Source of the DNA: Zea mays | Lineage: Eukaryota > Streptophyta > Magnoliopsida > Poales > Poaceae | Assembly: GCF_902167145.1 (NCBI RefSeq) | Contig: NC_050096.1 | Coordinates: 81,030,683-81,094,682, forward strand | Direction: 5' to 3' | DNA: 64,000 bases | Shown here: one piece after another, positions 10,387 through 20,960 of the stretch | Numbering within the stretch: position 1 is the stretch's first letter | Layout of the letters: the number at the start of each line of letters is the position of its first letter | Position numbers and translations under genes: made by a program | Notes under the pieces: generated by a model | The model's input: the letters and a program-made list of their open reading frames with translations, nothing else | The model's database searches: none | What the model was told of the DNA's origin: nothing

Positions 10387-12336
10387 ATGGCTAGTAACAA
10401 CAATGTGCACATTGGGAAGCCACCGCACTTTGATGGAAACAATTATGATTATTGGAAAATAAGAATGTCTATGCATCTTAGAGCAATGGGTGGAAAAATT
10501 TGGCCAATTGTTAGGGATGGATTTGTTGTATTGAAGGAAGATGAACCATCCGTTAGTGATAATGAGAATATCCTCACAAATGATCAAGCCATGAATGTCT
10601 TTTATGATGCTCTTGATATAAATGAGTTCAATCGTATCAAGAATCTCACAACCGCTCATGAGATTTGGATAAAACTAATGGAAATTCATGAAGGAACTAC
10701 AATTGTGAAGAGTGCCAAACTATATGTGTGCAAAGGGAAGTTTGAGCAATTTATTATGAAAGAAGATGAGAGTGTATCTGATATGTTCAATCGATTGAAT
10801 GAGATAGTAAATGAACTCAAAGGACTTGGTCTTAATGTACCGAATGTGGATTTCACACACAAGTTTCTTAGATCACTTCCGGAGAAATATGAGACTATTG
10901 TGACAATGCTAGTAAGGAGTGATCTATCTACAACTTCTCCAACCGAAGTTTTGGGAGAAATTCTCACTCAAGATATATTTAAGAAGTCACAAGCCGATGC
11001 TTTAAGTTTGGCAAAGAAGGTGAAAAATGAACCTATTGCTCTCAAAGCCAAGGCATCAAAGGCAATTGAAAAAGAAGATAGCAATGATGAAGAAAATGAA
11101 AGTGAGAGTGATGGTGACATGGCTTTATTTGTAAGGAAATTCAATAAATTCATGAAGATGAAAAGAGGTCAACCTAGAAGAGGTCAAACATCCAGAAGAA
11201 ATGCTTTCAATGATAGAAAATGTTTTGAGTGTGGGGAACCCGGTCACATTGCCATGAATTGCCCAAGCAAGAAGAAGAAGGGCAAAGATGAAAGTGACAA
11301 GAAGAAAAAGAAATACTATAACAAGAAGAAAGATGGCAAAGCCTACTTAGTTGAATGGGACTCGGATGATAGCTCGGACGATGATGATGATGACACCTCA
11401 TCCAAGCTTAATGCCGGAATTGCCATCAAGGAAGCTCCCTCACTCTTCTCATCCCCCCATTGTCTCATGGCAAAGGGAGATGCTAAGGTAAAAATCATCA
11501 CCGATTTAAATGATATAAAAGATGATGATGATATCGATGATGTTGATGATGATGGCTATTCATATGATGATCTTGTTAGAATGTTAGGTGAGGCCGATGA
11601 CTACATGCATAAAGAAAAAGAAAAATTTAAGACCTTGAAGGAATTGTATAAAAACCTCCAAGTGTCTTTTGAGGAGCTCAAGACCTCTCACAATGACCTC
11701 AAAGAAAATTGTGAGAAGCTTGCGGATGCTCAAAAATTATCTATTGTGCATGAAGTTGAGGTGGTCACTAAGGATGTTGGAGTCACTTGTGACTTACTTG
11801 ATAGTCTTACAAGTGAACCACTACCTACTAACTTTATTTGTGATAAATGCAAAATTTCTCTCAATGATAACATTGCTCTTGATGAATCAAAAACTATTGT
11901 TGAGAATGAAGTGTTAGTAGATAGAATAAATACTCTAACTCATGACTTAGAAAAGGCATATGGTGGTAAGACTAAATTGGATTTCATATTGGGAAGTCAA
12001 AGATGCTCTCTTAACCGTGAAGGTCTTGGATATGTTCCCAAGAAAGGAAAGAATGCTTTTGTAAAGCAAAAGACATTGTTTGTGAAAGAATGTGACAAAG
12101 TGTGTCACAAGTGTCACAAAAAGGGACATATTAAGAAATATTGTCCCAAGTTCAAAAATGTATCCTCCACTTGTTTTGAGCATTGTTATGTTCTTTCTCA
12201 TAATGCAAAAGGTGTTCATGCTAAATTTGTTGGTACTTCAATTGTTGGAAACAAAAAGAAAGCTATTTGGGTACCAAAGACCTTGGTCACTAACATCCAA
12301 GGACCCAAGCAAGTTTGGGTACCTAAAAGAGATTGA
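10387..12336 (+). CDS. gag: Sirevirus Gag
   Basis: Nucleocapsid precursor of 649 aa that packages element RNA. The start is the ATG at 10387 (MASNNNVHIGKPPHFDG); upstream in-frame codons overlap the PBS. Residues about 10-230 have the UBN2/copia Gag fold pattern (FDGNNYDYWKIRMSMHL). A CCHC zinc knuckle CFECGEPGHIAMNC is at residues 279-292, followed by a Lys-rich and Asp/Ser-rich acidic stretch. A coiled-coil-rich region is at about 400-460 and a second knuckle, CHKCHKKGHIKKYC, is at 573-586. The Sirevirus-typical AIWVPK and VWVPKRD motifs close the protein. No lesions. Pol opens in another frame 13 bases later. Confidence 0.93.
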   Translation: MASNNNVHIGKPPHFDGNNYDYWKIRMSMHLRAMGGKIWPIVRDGFVVLKEDEPSVSDNENILTNDQAMNVFYDALDINEFNRIKNLTTAHEIWIKLMEIHEGTTIVKSAKLYVCKGKFEQFIMKEDESVSDMFNRLNEIVNELKGLGLNVPNVDFTHKFLRSLPEKYETIVTMLVRSDLSTTSPTEVLGEILTQDIFKKSQADALSLAKKVKNEPIALKAKASKAIEKEDSNDEENESESDGDMALFVRKFNKFMKMKRGQPRRGQTSRRNAFNDRKCFECGEPGHIAMNCPSKKKKGKDESDKKKKKYYNKKKDGKAYLVEWDSDDSSDDDDDDTSSKLNAGIAIKEAPSLFSSPHCLMAKGDAKVKIITDLNDIKDDDDIDDVDDDGYSYDDLVRMLGEADDYMHKEKEKFKTLKELYKNLQVSFEELKTSHNDLKENCEKLADAQKLSIVHEVEVVTKDVGVTCDLLDSLTSEPLPTNFICDKCKISLNDNIALDESKTIVENEVLVDRINTLTHDLEKAYGGKTKLDFILGSQRCSLNREGLGYVPKKGKNAFVKQKTLFVKECDKVCHKCHKKGHIKKYCPKFKNVSSTCFEHCYVLSHNAKGVHAKFVGTSIVGNKKKAIWVPKTLVTNIQGPKQVWVPKRD

Positions 12337-12349
12337 TTTCCTTTTGTAG
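12337..12349 (+). promoter_or_regulatory. possible 3' splice site between gag and pol
   Basis: TTTCCTTTTGTAG just after the gag stop has a pyrimidine-rich run ending in TAG, and the pol frame opens at the next base. The non-autonomous element has TAAGTTTTGCAGG just after its gag end (25021-25034). Only a resemblance; no donor identified. Confidence 0.35.
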
Positions 12350-15300
12350 GTAAACTACAAGGCGGGAGGGAATCATTGGGTGTTGGATAGTGGATGTACT
12401 CAACACATGACCGGGGATATGAAAATGTTTACCCAAATGAGTGAGGAAGATTGCTCAAATTATGATAGTATCACATTTGGAGATAATCGTAAAGGAAAGG
12501 TTAAAGGTTTGGGTAAAATTGCTATCTCAAATGATCATTCTATATCAAATGTGCTATTGGTTGAGTCTTTGAATTTTAATTTACTTTTCGTAGCTCAATT
12601 ATGTGATTTAGGATTTTGTTGCAATTTCACGGTTGAAGATGTTATTATCTCTAGTGTTGATGGTAGCAATCTTAAGTTTAAAGGTTTTAGACATGAAAAT
12701 CTTTATCTTGTTGATTTCTCATCTAATGAGGCAAAGCTCACAACTTGCTTATTTTCAAAAGCTTCACTAGGTTGGTTATGGCATAGAAGACTTGGTCATG
12801 TTGGGATGAAGCAACTCAATCGGTTAACCAAGCATGACTTAGTTCGAGGCTTAAAAGATGTGAAGTTTGAAAAGAACAAATTGTGTAGCTCTTGTCAAGC
12901 CGGTAAGCAAGTGGCAAACACTCATCCAAATAAAAGTCAAATGTCCACTCATCGACCCTTGGAATTACTTCATATGGATTTATTTGGGCCCACATCTTTT
13001 GTAAGTATTGGTGGTAATTCTTATTGTCTTGTGATTGTGGATGACTATTCAAGATTTACTTGGGTTTATTTTCTACGAGACAAATCCAATGTGTTTGAAA
13101 CATTCAAGTCATTTGCTATATTGGCTCAAAATCAATTTGATTTCGACATCAAAAAGGTTAGAAGTGATAATGGGTCGGAATTCAAAAATGCAAGAATTGA
13201 TCAATATTGTGATGACAAGGGTATCAAACATGAATTCTCTTCAAAATATACCCCGGAACAAAATGGTATTGTTGAAAGAAAGAATAGAACTCTTATTGAT
13301 ATGGCAAGGTCTATGTTAGCGGAATATAATATATCGGATTCTTATTGGGCCGAAGCAATAAATACCGCTTGTCATTCATCAAATAGACTATATTGTCACA
13401 AGCTCTTGAAGAAAACTCCATATGAATTGCTCATTGGTAGAAAGCCAAATATCTCATATTTTAGGGTGTTCGGTTGCAAATGTTATATTTTGAGAAAGGG
13501 GAGCCGACTTTCTAAATTTGAGAAGAAATGTGATGAGGGTTTTCTTCTTGGATATTCATCAAATAGTAAGGCTTATAGAGTCTTCAACAAAACTCATGGT
13601 ATTATTGAGGAAGCATATGATGTTGAGTTCGATGAAACAAATGGGTCTCAAGATGAGAGTGATAATCTCGATGATGTTGGGGGGACTCAATTGATAAATG
13701 CAATGAAATCAATGGCCATTGGTGAAATAAAACCAAAGGAAGATGATGATGAAGATAGTGTGGTTGTCATTCCTTCATCCTCAACTATAAATGAGGAAGA
13801 TCACCAAGGCCAACAACTTAATGAAACTATGGATACTCATGATCAAGGTACTTCAAGACCTTCGGTTCCTCTCAATGCTTCAACAAGCAATTATCAAACG
13901 GTATCAAGAATTCATCATTCCATTGTGAAGAATCACCCGGTTGATCAAATTGTGGGTGATATTAGTAAGGGTGTTCAAACTCGCTCTCGAATAGCTTCGT
14001 TTTGTGAACATTTCTCTTTTGTATCTTGTATGGAACCTAACCGTGTAGATGAAGCTCTACTTGATGTTGATTGGGTGAATGCAATGCATGAAGAATTAAA
14101 TAACTTCGCTCGAAATGAAGTTTGGGAGCTTGTTGAGAGACCAAAGAACCACAATGTTATTGGTACAAAATGGGTGTTTCGCAACAAGCACAATGAAGAT
14201 GGTGTGGTAGTAAGAAACAAGGCAAGATTAGTTGCACAAGGATATACTCAAATTGAAGGATTGGATTTTGGAGAGACATTTGCTCCCGTAGCAAGATTAG
14301 AAGCAATCCGGATTCTACTTGCTTATGCTTGTGCACATAATATCAAGCTCTACCAAATGGATGTAAAGAGTGCCTTCCTAAATGGTAAGATTAGTGAACT
14401 AGTGTATGTTGAACAACCTCCCGGTTTTGAGGACCCCAAAAGACCTAATCATGTGTTCAAGCTTTCTAAAGCTCTCTATGGGCTTAAGCAAGCTCCACGC
14501 GCTTGGTATGAAAGGCTTAGGGATTTCTTGCTTTCCAAAGACTTCAAAATTGGGAAGGTTGACACTACTCTATTCACTAAAAGAATTGGCAAAGACTTAT
14601 TTGTTTGTCAAATCTACGTTGATGATACTATTTTTGGATCTACTAATGAATTATTTTGTGAGGAGTTCGGAAAAATGATGTCAAAAGAATTTGAAATGTC
14701 TATGATAGGAGAATTGAGCTTCTTTCTTGGCCTTCAAATCAAACAATTGAAAGATGGAATTTTTATAAGTCAATCAAAATATTTGAAGGAAATGCTCAAG
14801 AAGTTTGGTTTAGAAAATGCTAAGCCTATCAAGACTCCAATGGCAACAAATGGTCATCTAGACTTAGATGAAGGAGGTACTATGGTTGATCAAAAACTTT
14901 ATCGTTCAATAATTGGTAGTTTGCTTTATATTACCGCATCTAGGCCCGATGTTATGTTTAGTGTATGCATGTGTGCTCGATTTCAAGCTTCTCCTAGAGA
15001 GGTTCACTTGAAGGCCGCTAAAAGAATTCTAAGATATTTGAAGTATACTCCCAATATTGGTCTATGGTATCCCAAAGGCGCTCAATTTGAATTAATTGGA
15101 TATTCGGATTCGGACTATGCGGGGTGCAAAGTTGATAGAAAAAGCACCTCCGGTTGTTGTCAATTTCTTGGTAGATCTCTTGTTTCATGGTCTTCAAAGA
15201 AACAAAATTCGGTTGCTCTATCTACCGCCGAGGCGGAATATATATCGGCCGGAAATTGTTGTGCTCAACTATTATGGATGAAACAAACCTTATTGGACTA

Positions 15301-15568
15301 TGGCATTATTTTCAAGAATGTGCCTCTCATGTGTGATAATGAGAGTGCAGTAAAATTGGCTACCAATCCGGTCCAACACTCAAGAACCAAGCATATTGAT
15401 ATACGACATCACTTCTTAAGGGATCATGTTGGCAAGGGAGATATCTCTATTTATTCCATTGGCACGGATGATCAATTAGCAGACATTTTTACAAAACCTT
15501 TGGATGAAACAAGATTTTGTTCTCTAAGAAGTGAAATGAATGTGATCGATCTCTCAAATGTGGCTTGA
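12350..15568 (+). CDS. pol: Sirevirus Pol (protease, integrase, RT, RNase H)
   Basis: 1072 aa in the frame opened by the TAG at 12347-12349. Copia order: protease with [12 protein letters not shown] near residue 13; GAG-pre-integrase zinc site ([14 protein letters not shown], about 140-185); integrase core with [16 protein letters not shown] and [12 protein letters not shown] (about 200-320); RT with [22 protein letters not shown] and catalytic YVDD near residue 757; RNase H with SDSDYAGC and AEAEY, ending [10 protein letters not shown] (about 915-1030). No stop or frameshift. There is no ATG at the front, and the frame opens just after TTTCCTTTTGTAG, which looks like a splice acceptor; otherwise frameshift or stop bypass is needed. 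Confidence 0.94.
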   Translation, partial: VNYKAGGNHWVLDSGCTQHMTGDMKMFTQMSEEDCSNYDSITFGDNRKGKVKGLGKIAISNDHSISNVLLVESLNFNLLFVAQLCDLGFCCNFTVEDVIISSVDGSNLKFKGFRHENLYLVDFSSNEAKLTTCLFSKASLGWLWHRRLGHVGMKQLNRLTKHDLVRGLKDVKFEKNKLCSSCQAGKQVANTHPNKSQMSTHRPLELLHMDLFGPTSFVSIGGNSYCLVIVDDYSRFTWVYFLRDKSNVFETFKSFAILAQNQFDFDIKKVRSDNGSEFKNARIDQYCDDKGIKHEFSSKYTPEQNGIVERKNRTLIDMARSMLAEYNISDSYWAEAINTACHSSNRLYCHKLLKKTPYELLIGRKPNISYFRVFGCKCYILRKGSRLSKFEKKCDEGFLLGYSSNSKAYRVFNKTHGIIEEAYDVEFDETNGSQDESDNLDDVGGTQLINAMKSMAIGEIKPKEDDDEDSVVVIPSSSTINEEDHQGQQLNETMDTHDQGTSRPSVPLNASTSNYQTVSRIHHSIVKNHPVDQIVGDISKGVQTRSRIASFCEHFSFVSCMEPNRVDEALLDVDWVNAMHEELNNFARNEVWELVERPKNHNVIGTKWVFRNKHNEDGVVVRNKARLVAQGYTQIEGLDFGETFAPVARLEAIRILLAYACAHNIKLYQMDVKSAFLNGKISELVYVEQPPGFEDPKRPNHVFKLSKALYGLKQAPRAWYERLRDFLLSKDFKIGKVDTTLFTKRIGKDLFVCQIYVDDTIFGSTNELFCEEFGKMMSKEFEMSMIGELSFFLGLQIKQLKDGIFISQSKYLKEMLKKFGLENAKPIKTPMATNGHLDLDEGGTMVDQKLYRSIIGSLLYITASRPDVMFSVCMCARFQASPREVHLKAAKRILRYLKYTPNIGLWYPKGAQFELIGYSDSDYAGCKVDRKSTSGCCQFLGRSLVSWSSKKQNSVALSTAEAEYISAGNCCAQLLWMKQTLLDYGIIFKNVPLMCDNESAVKLATNPVQHSRTKHIDIRHHFLRDHVGKGDISIYSIGTDDQLADIFTKPLDETRFCSLRSEMNVIDLSNVA

Positions 15569-15755
15569 AGTTGATCACACATGTGTCGTATTGCATCTAG
15601 GGTCTAAATATGCTCTTTATGCTATTTATTTGGTATTATTGGTGCATTTTTCATTCCAAATTGCTCTAGATAGTTTAATTCAACAATTTTGCACTACTCA
15701 ATTACATAATATATATATGCATGCATACTACCTCTTGGAGTGGTCGAAATGTCCA

Positions 15756-15763
15756 TATATAAG
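15756..15763 (+). promoter_or_regulatory. TATA-like box for the third gene
   Basis: TATATAAG in GTCCATATATAAGCACC, 188 bases after the pol stop and about 360 bases before the third gene's ATG. A CT-rich leader-like stretch (16010-16040) follows. Confidence 0.45.
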
Positions 15764-15827
15764 CACCAACTCGGATTCGAAATTCAAAATCAGAAAGCGG
15801 ACAGCAATTTGAAAAATGAGTATCAGG

Positions 15828-15957
15828 CCGCGGACCGTCCGCCCATGGACCGCGGACCGTCCGCAGCATCAGGAAATGGACAGTCCGTTCAGCCTCGCAG
15901 ACCGTCTGCACACATCAGGGCGCGGACCGTCCGCCGCCCCAGCGCGGACCGTCCGCG
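15828..15957. repeat. CGGACCGTCCG palindrome cluster in the third-gene leader
   Basis: Four to five copies (near 15830, 15851, 15923, 15944, with degenerate ones between) between the TATA-like box and the ATG. More copies lie at 16070-16100 and, in the intron, at 16370-16460. Confidence 0.85.
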
Positions 15958-16124
15958 ACAGGGCAGTAAAGTCGACCAGTGGCCGCAGACTTGTCATTTG
16001 TGCTCACTCGCTCTTCCTCTCTTGCTCTCCACTCGCAAAATACTCTCTTGTGTTGAGTGTGCGCGGACGGTGAAGTGAAGTTGCGTGCGGACAGTCCGAC
16101 AGCTTTTGGCAACATTTCATCAAC

Positions 16125-18091
16125 ATGTCTTCATCACGGTATCTTCAATCTTGTGATTTCATCAAATTTCTTCCCTTTTGAGATTATTTGGGTTTCCTCT
16201 CTGATCTGAAATTGAGCAGTGGGTTTCAAAATCTGATTGGTGGGATTGATAGTTCTCCTCAATGTCCATGCTATGCAAAATTTTGAACTTGTTTAGATGG
16301 GTATTCTCTGCAAAATCATCAAATCAAACTTTTGTGGTGGCTAGGGTTCTTTGGAGTTGCCCCTGGTCGGTCGCGGACCGTCCGCCTGGTGGACGCGGAC
16401 CGTCCGGGCCTCTGGCGCGGACTGTCCGGCCCCCTAGCGCGGACCGTCTGGACCCTGGCAGAGCATTACAGTTCCATTCTTTTTATAGTGGTGATTGGTA
16501 TCAATTATTTATCTATGGATGTCTGTCACATTGTTGCAGTGGTTTTGGTGGTCTCCGCAAGAAACTTGCAGGTCGCTTTAAATCCAAGCGCCCTCGTGGA
16601 AATGATGATGACTATACACCAACCACTGATTCAGAGGCCCAATCCTCAGCTGGGGGCACTGAATCCATGGATGCTGAAGATTTTCCTCATGTTCATCCCG
16701 ATTATCCCATTGATACCCAAGGCTGGACTTATCCCAAGCGGAGATTTTCTATGGCTGAGTACTGCTCTAGACGGACTGTGAACCAGTATACTCTGCCATC
16801 TGATACAAATATCCAGTTTTTTCACACTCAGCTGCAGTTTGATGTTTTTTGGGGCACCCTGGTGGATACCAATTTTCATAAGCATCAGGTGATTGATTGG
16901 TCCTTCTTGCTCGGTCAATCTGTCATGGAGGGTCTGATCCCTAAATTTGAAACATGTGGACTATATCAGTTTATGGGGCAACGCACAGATTTCAATGAAA
17001 TGGCTGTTAAACAATTTCTGGCTACCTCAGAGATTGACATTGAAGAAGAATCTATCACCTGGATGACTGGCTTCAAGCGCTATTCTGCTTCCTTTGCTGA
17101 CTTTGCCGCTGCAAACAGTCTGAACTATGGCACCATTTCTGCTGGGCTGGATCTTTATACTGAAGATAATTTTGAGGATTTTGTGCAGTTTTATGAGCCA
17201 GCCAGGCTTGGTATACCCAGGAGGTTTGGAGAGACAGCAGGACTCAGACATCATCCTGCTGTAATCAACAAGATTGCCAGAGTCACCATTCTTCCCAAGA
17301 GTGGTGATAAGAGTAAAATACGGGATAAGTTCTGGAACATCATCCAACACATCATGAATGGTGAAGTCATGAATATTGTTCTTTTCATGATGAGGCAGCT
17401 TAATGATTTGAAAATGGACAAAAATCAAAATTTAGCATATGCTCCTTACATTATGGCTCTCATCAAATCCAAGACAAGATTTGAGGGCCCATGTGAGATT
17501 GTTCACACACCATTCATGCCTTTCAAGAATGAGATAGGGTTTCTCACCAGGCCACTCACTCCCTTTCCAGATGATGAGGAAGACCCTGGCTATGAGGGTG
17601 GAGCAGCTCCTAATGTTGAGGGACAGCAGATGCCTCCTCCTCCACCTCCTCCTCAGCCTCAGCACTATTGGGAGCCTGCTCCAGGATACTTTGATCCTTA
17701 TTTTCACACTATGCAGCAAGGGCTTGAGACTCATATTGATACTCGCTTTGAGGGCCTGATGACACATGTGGATCACCGCCTCGATGACATGCAGTCTCGC
17801 TTTGACAATAACTGGGATGCGCTCAACTCTGAATTTTCTGACTTTCGTGATCAAATTCACACTAATGTCACTGATCCCATCATGACCAGGCTGAATAATA
17901 TGCAACAGAGTTTTCAAGATAATATGGGTGCTCTCTCCAGTCAATTTGACAATCTTTCTACAAATGACAACATGCATGATATAAGTCAGAGGCAGCAGCA
18001 GCTTCAGCAGGATTTTAGCCAGTTCTCCTCCCTATTTGACACCTTCAGCACTCATTATTACAACATGCATCCGCCGCCGAGTGACCAGTGA
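16125..18091 (+). CDS. Sirevirus third ORF (env-like), two exons
   Basis: Function unknown; such ORFs in Sireviruses are called env-like. I place exon 1 at 16125-16138 (ATG TCT TCA TCA CG) and exon 2 at 16540-18091. The donor CG|GTATCT and acceptor TTGTTGCAG|T join in frame to give 521 aa, beginning MSSSRGFGGLRKK. Residues about 55-345 form a globular-looking domain (IDWSFLLGQSVMEGLIP, FARMAVKQF-like helix, then TWMTGFKRYSASFADF) with some likeness to plant transposon/mobile domains. A Pro run lies near 370 and heptad-rich coiled coil at about 390-510. An unspliced reading from an ATG at 16262 gives 609 aa, whose first 90 or so residues are intron with translated palindromes and the only hydrophobic stretches. 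The spliced form shows no signal peptide or membrane segment. Confidence 0.72.
16139..16539 (+). other. predicted intron of the third ORF
   Basis: 401 bases from GTATCT to TTGTTGCAG. It is T-rich upstream of the acceptor and contains four CGGACCGTCCG-type palindromes (16370-16460). Removing it keeps the frame exactly. Confidence 0.65.
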
Positions 18092-18702
18092 GGCTTCTCC
18101 TTTATGGAAATTGATGCCAAAGGGGGAGAGAAGTGGAAGAGAAGTTGGTGGGGTTATCTGGCGTCTCCTTCAGGGGGAGTTGGTGGTGTTATGTGGACAT
18201 TAAGACCATGCATATGCATTTTACCTTTTCATGACGCTTGCATTAGTTTATGTCTTATGCATTTGGAACTGGCTTGACCTGTTAACTCTATGTCGTATGT
18301 CTGTGGACTATTATCTGTAATATTCTGTGGGATGAACTATGTCTTAGTTCAAAATTACTCTGTGTGTGGTTAATCGAGGTGTGATTATAATTGTTGCGCT
18401 CACTCTACGGATCATATCTTGTATGCCTCGATAACCATGATTGTAGGAAAGTCTCCATCAAGCTCTAATATATTATGTGTGTTATATCTTCAACTTCAAA
18501 CAATCCTGCACACACTTAGGGGGAGCCTTTCTTACATACTGAGTTTCTTATTGGGATTTATCTATCTCTCGGACAGAACTTCAAATCAAGATAAGTCCTA
18601 TGAAACTCATCTCCAAGATCTATCTTATACCTTAGGTATGAGAGAGATTTGGAGAAACTAAACTTCTCTTTAATATACTATGTGGTGTTGTCATCAATTA
18701 CC
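18092..18702 (+). other. noncoding 3' region with repeated PPT-like motifs
   Basis: No coding sequence. AAAGGGGGAGAGAAG near 18119, CAGGGGGAGTTGG near 18171 and TTAGGGGGAGCC near 18519 precede the true PPT. Repeated PPT-like motifs here are a Sirevirus trait. Confidence 0.8.
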
Positions 18703-18716
18703 AAAAAGGGGGAGAT
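18703..18716 (+). other. polypurine tract
   Basis: AAAAAGGGGGAGAT directly before the 3' LTR; primes plus-strand DNA synthesis. Confidence 0.93.
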
Positions 18717-20401
18717 TGTGAATCATCTAGGCCCCTTTGGTAATGTTTTGGTAATTAATGACAGCTACTTGTGGACTAACGATTCTTGGAGAAATAAGAA
18801 TGCAGGGTTGGACCACATATAACAGGAAATGTTGAAAAGTCATACGCATTGGTTGTGGATCAGATGAAGGAAAAGGTATAATATAGGTTTTACTTCTGCC
18901 GGTCTTGAGGAGTTTAGAGAAGATACCTGACCGGATTGGTAGGCTAGATAGCCGTACTATTAAGAGGGGTCAATGACTCAGATCTGTGTAAAACTTAGTG
19001 CCTCATAAAGCATCAAGTAGTTGCATTTGCATGAGGACTAACAGCGCTTCTCATTTCGTGAGTTGAAAGTTCATTCAAAAGCATGTTTGAAAGGTGCGAA
19101 GTCATGGTCGCGCGGACTGTCCGGCCCTTGGGGGCGGACCGTCCGCGATCCTCCAGAGGGGTCCGAAGTCTGACCTTCTGTATTGACATTGTGTTCTATG
19201 GCACTGCGGACCGTCCGGGCCTTAGGGCCGGACCGTCCGCAGTCATGTCCAAAGAAGGGTGGCTTCGGGCCAGTCCCTGAATTATAGGCGGACGGTCCGC
19301 CTGTGAGGTGCGGACGGTCCGCATGTGTCAAAATCGTTTTGGACAGGGACTGTGTGTTTTTATAGATTTGTACTACGGACTGTCCGGGGGACCAGTCCGG
19401 ACAGTACAGTCTCAGGTCCCGGACCGTCCGAGATTTATAGCCGGACGGTCCGCATGTGTTAACTCCGTTTGATCCGAGGCTCGGGTGTTTGAACTTGCCA
19501 CGTCGCGGACGGTCCGGCCTTGAAGGGCGGACTGTCCGGACCCTCCTTTTGAGTCAGCTCTGACATGTTTCAACGGTCATTATAGCCGTTATGATGTACG
19601 GCGGACCGTCCGGGCCTAGGGCGCGGACGGTCCACGTGTGCGCAGAATTGCCCCCTTTTGCACATAACAGTTGGTTTTAGATGGGGGGCTATAAATAGAA
19701 GGGTAGCTCGTGTGAGAGAGCTCTCTTGGCCATTCCTTGCACACATTAAGCTCATTTGTGATCCTCCAACTCACTCTCTCACACTCTTTGCTTGAGATTG
19801 CATTCTAGTGAGAGATTGAGAGTTCCTAGTGCATTTGCATCATTTGGTGATTCTTGAGGCACTAGGTGGTACACCGAGCAAGCGTCGTTGGCTTGTTACT
19901 CTTGGAGGTTGCTGCCTCCTAGACGGCTCGGGTGATTGTCTCCGTCGAGCTCTCCAAGAAGATTGTGGAGAAGCCGCGGTGTGGATTGTGAGGGGTTCGC
20001 GCCTACCTCGCCGGAGCGGCAAAGGTGACATTAGTGGAATCGAGGTATTGAGTGACTTCTTGTCCACTTGGCTCAAAGATCAAGTCGTGTCTTGATAGAG
20101 GAGCAAGTGAAGCTTGAAGTCCACCTCAACGTGGATTAGGGGTGATCGGCAAATCACCGATACCACGGGATAAATTTCGTGTCTATTCCTTCTAGCATTA
20201 CTTATTGCCTTGCAATTGATTAGTGTTTTGCTTGTTGTTCTTCAAGTATTCAATCTCCGTAGTTGTCTTTCATACATTGTTTACTTATTGACACCAGTTA
20301 ATTTATTCCTCTTGTTGTATTGATTAAATTTATTTAGCATTGTTGTTTTTAGTCAAAACCGTCTATTCACCCCCCCTCTAGCCGGTGTCCTAGATCCTAC
20401 A
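18717..20401 (+). repeat. Sirevirus 3' LTR
   Basis: Same length as the 5' LTR. Differences (5' base/position, 3' base/position): g8702/a18778, t9488/c19564, g9558/a19634, g9593/a19669, c9837/t19913, t9924/c20000, a10011/g20087. All are transitions, and the last five fall at CpG sites. Confidence 0.95.
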
Positions 20402-20960
20402 TCCGCGACCTGGCACAGGGGCTAGGGTTTCCTGCCTGACAGTCGAACGGTCCGCGCCCTGGGGCCGGACGGTCCGCGCGTGCGCAGGGGCGACGGAAGA
20501 TCACCGGCGGCGCCTGGATCTCGCTCCCGGGAGGGACCCCGTCGGGGAGGAGAGATCCTTGGGGTTGTCTAGGCTCGGGCCGGCCGACCTAGACTCCTCT
20601 AATCGACGTAGAGTCGAAGAGAGGCGAAGAATTTGGGGATTGAGAGGCTAAACTAGAACTAGACTAGAACTACTCCTAATTGTATTGGAAATAAATGCGA
20701 ATAGAAGTTGTATTGATTCGATTGATGATTGCAAATCGGCCGTAGACCTCTCTATTTATAGAGGAGGGGGGCTGGACCCTTTACACAACTGATTCCGAGC
20801 TAATCCCGCGAATATAGCTAACAATCGTAGCACAAAACTCGGAACCCTAAACTGCTCTGCGCATGCGCGGACCGTCCGGCCCACAGGCGCGGACTGTCCG
20901 GACCGCGGACCGTCCGGCCTCAGGGCCGGACCGTCCGCCGGCTCAAAAGCGGGCTCAACA
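20402..20960 (-). repeat. gypsy 5' LTR, upstream piece with TATA box
   Basis: Minus-strand LTR start TGTTGAGCCC at 20960. It holds palindromes at 20865-20940 and 20440-20475 and a TATA box at 20761-20752. It starts at the second copy of the Sirevirus target duplication, TCCGC (20402-20406). Confidence 0.85.
20752..20761 (-). promoter_or_regulatory. TATA box of the gypsy LTR
   Basis: CTATAAATAG on the minus strand, about 200 bases inside the LTR, pointing toward gag. It is followed by a GC-rich leader. Confidence 0.7.

Larger units (their letters stand above)
8641..20401 (+). mobile_element. Sirevirus-type Ty1/copia retrotransposon with third gene, apparently intact
   Basis: Complete element: 1685-bp LTRs (8641-10325, 18717-20401), TG...CA ends, target duplication TCCGC at 8636-8640 and 20402-20406, iMet-type PBS, gag, pol, a third ORF, several PPT-like motifs and a final PPT. 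The hallmarks of Sireviruses visible here are palindromic motifs in the LTR, CACCCCCCCTCTAG near the LTR end, two zinc knuckles in gag, a third (so-called env-like) ORF and repeated AAAGGGGGAGA motifs before the 3' LTR. The LTRs differ at seven positions, all transitions (0.42 percent). Gag and pol read through without lesions. Confidence 0.95.
2476..20960 (-). mobile_element. Ty3/gypsy (Tat-type) retrotransposon, degenerate, interrupted twice
   Basis: Minus-strand element. From right to left: 5' LTR (20402-20960 plus 8541-8640, split by the Sirevirus), PBS-like site (8516-8533), gag-protease (8483-4308), pol (4300 leftwards). A start of a second RNase H (TLYFDGS) follows the RT/RNase H, which marks the Tat lineage. 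The left end is cut by the LTR element at 1-2475; integrase and the 3' LTR are not in the window. The host base series on the right begins ggctg at 20961. Palindromic CGGACCGTCCG-type motifs occur in its LTR and inside gag. Three lesions make it defective. Confidence 0.88.
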
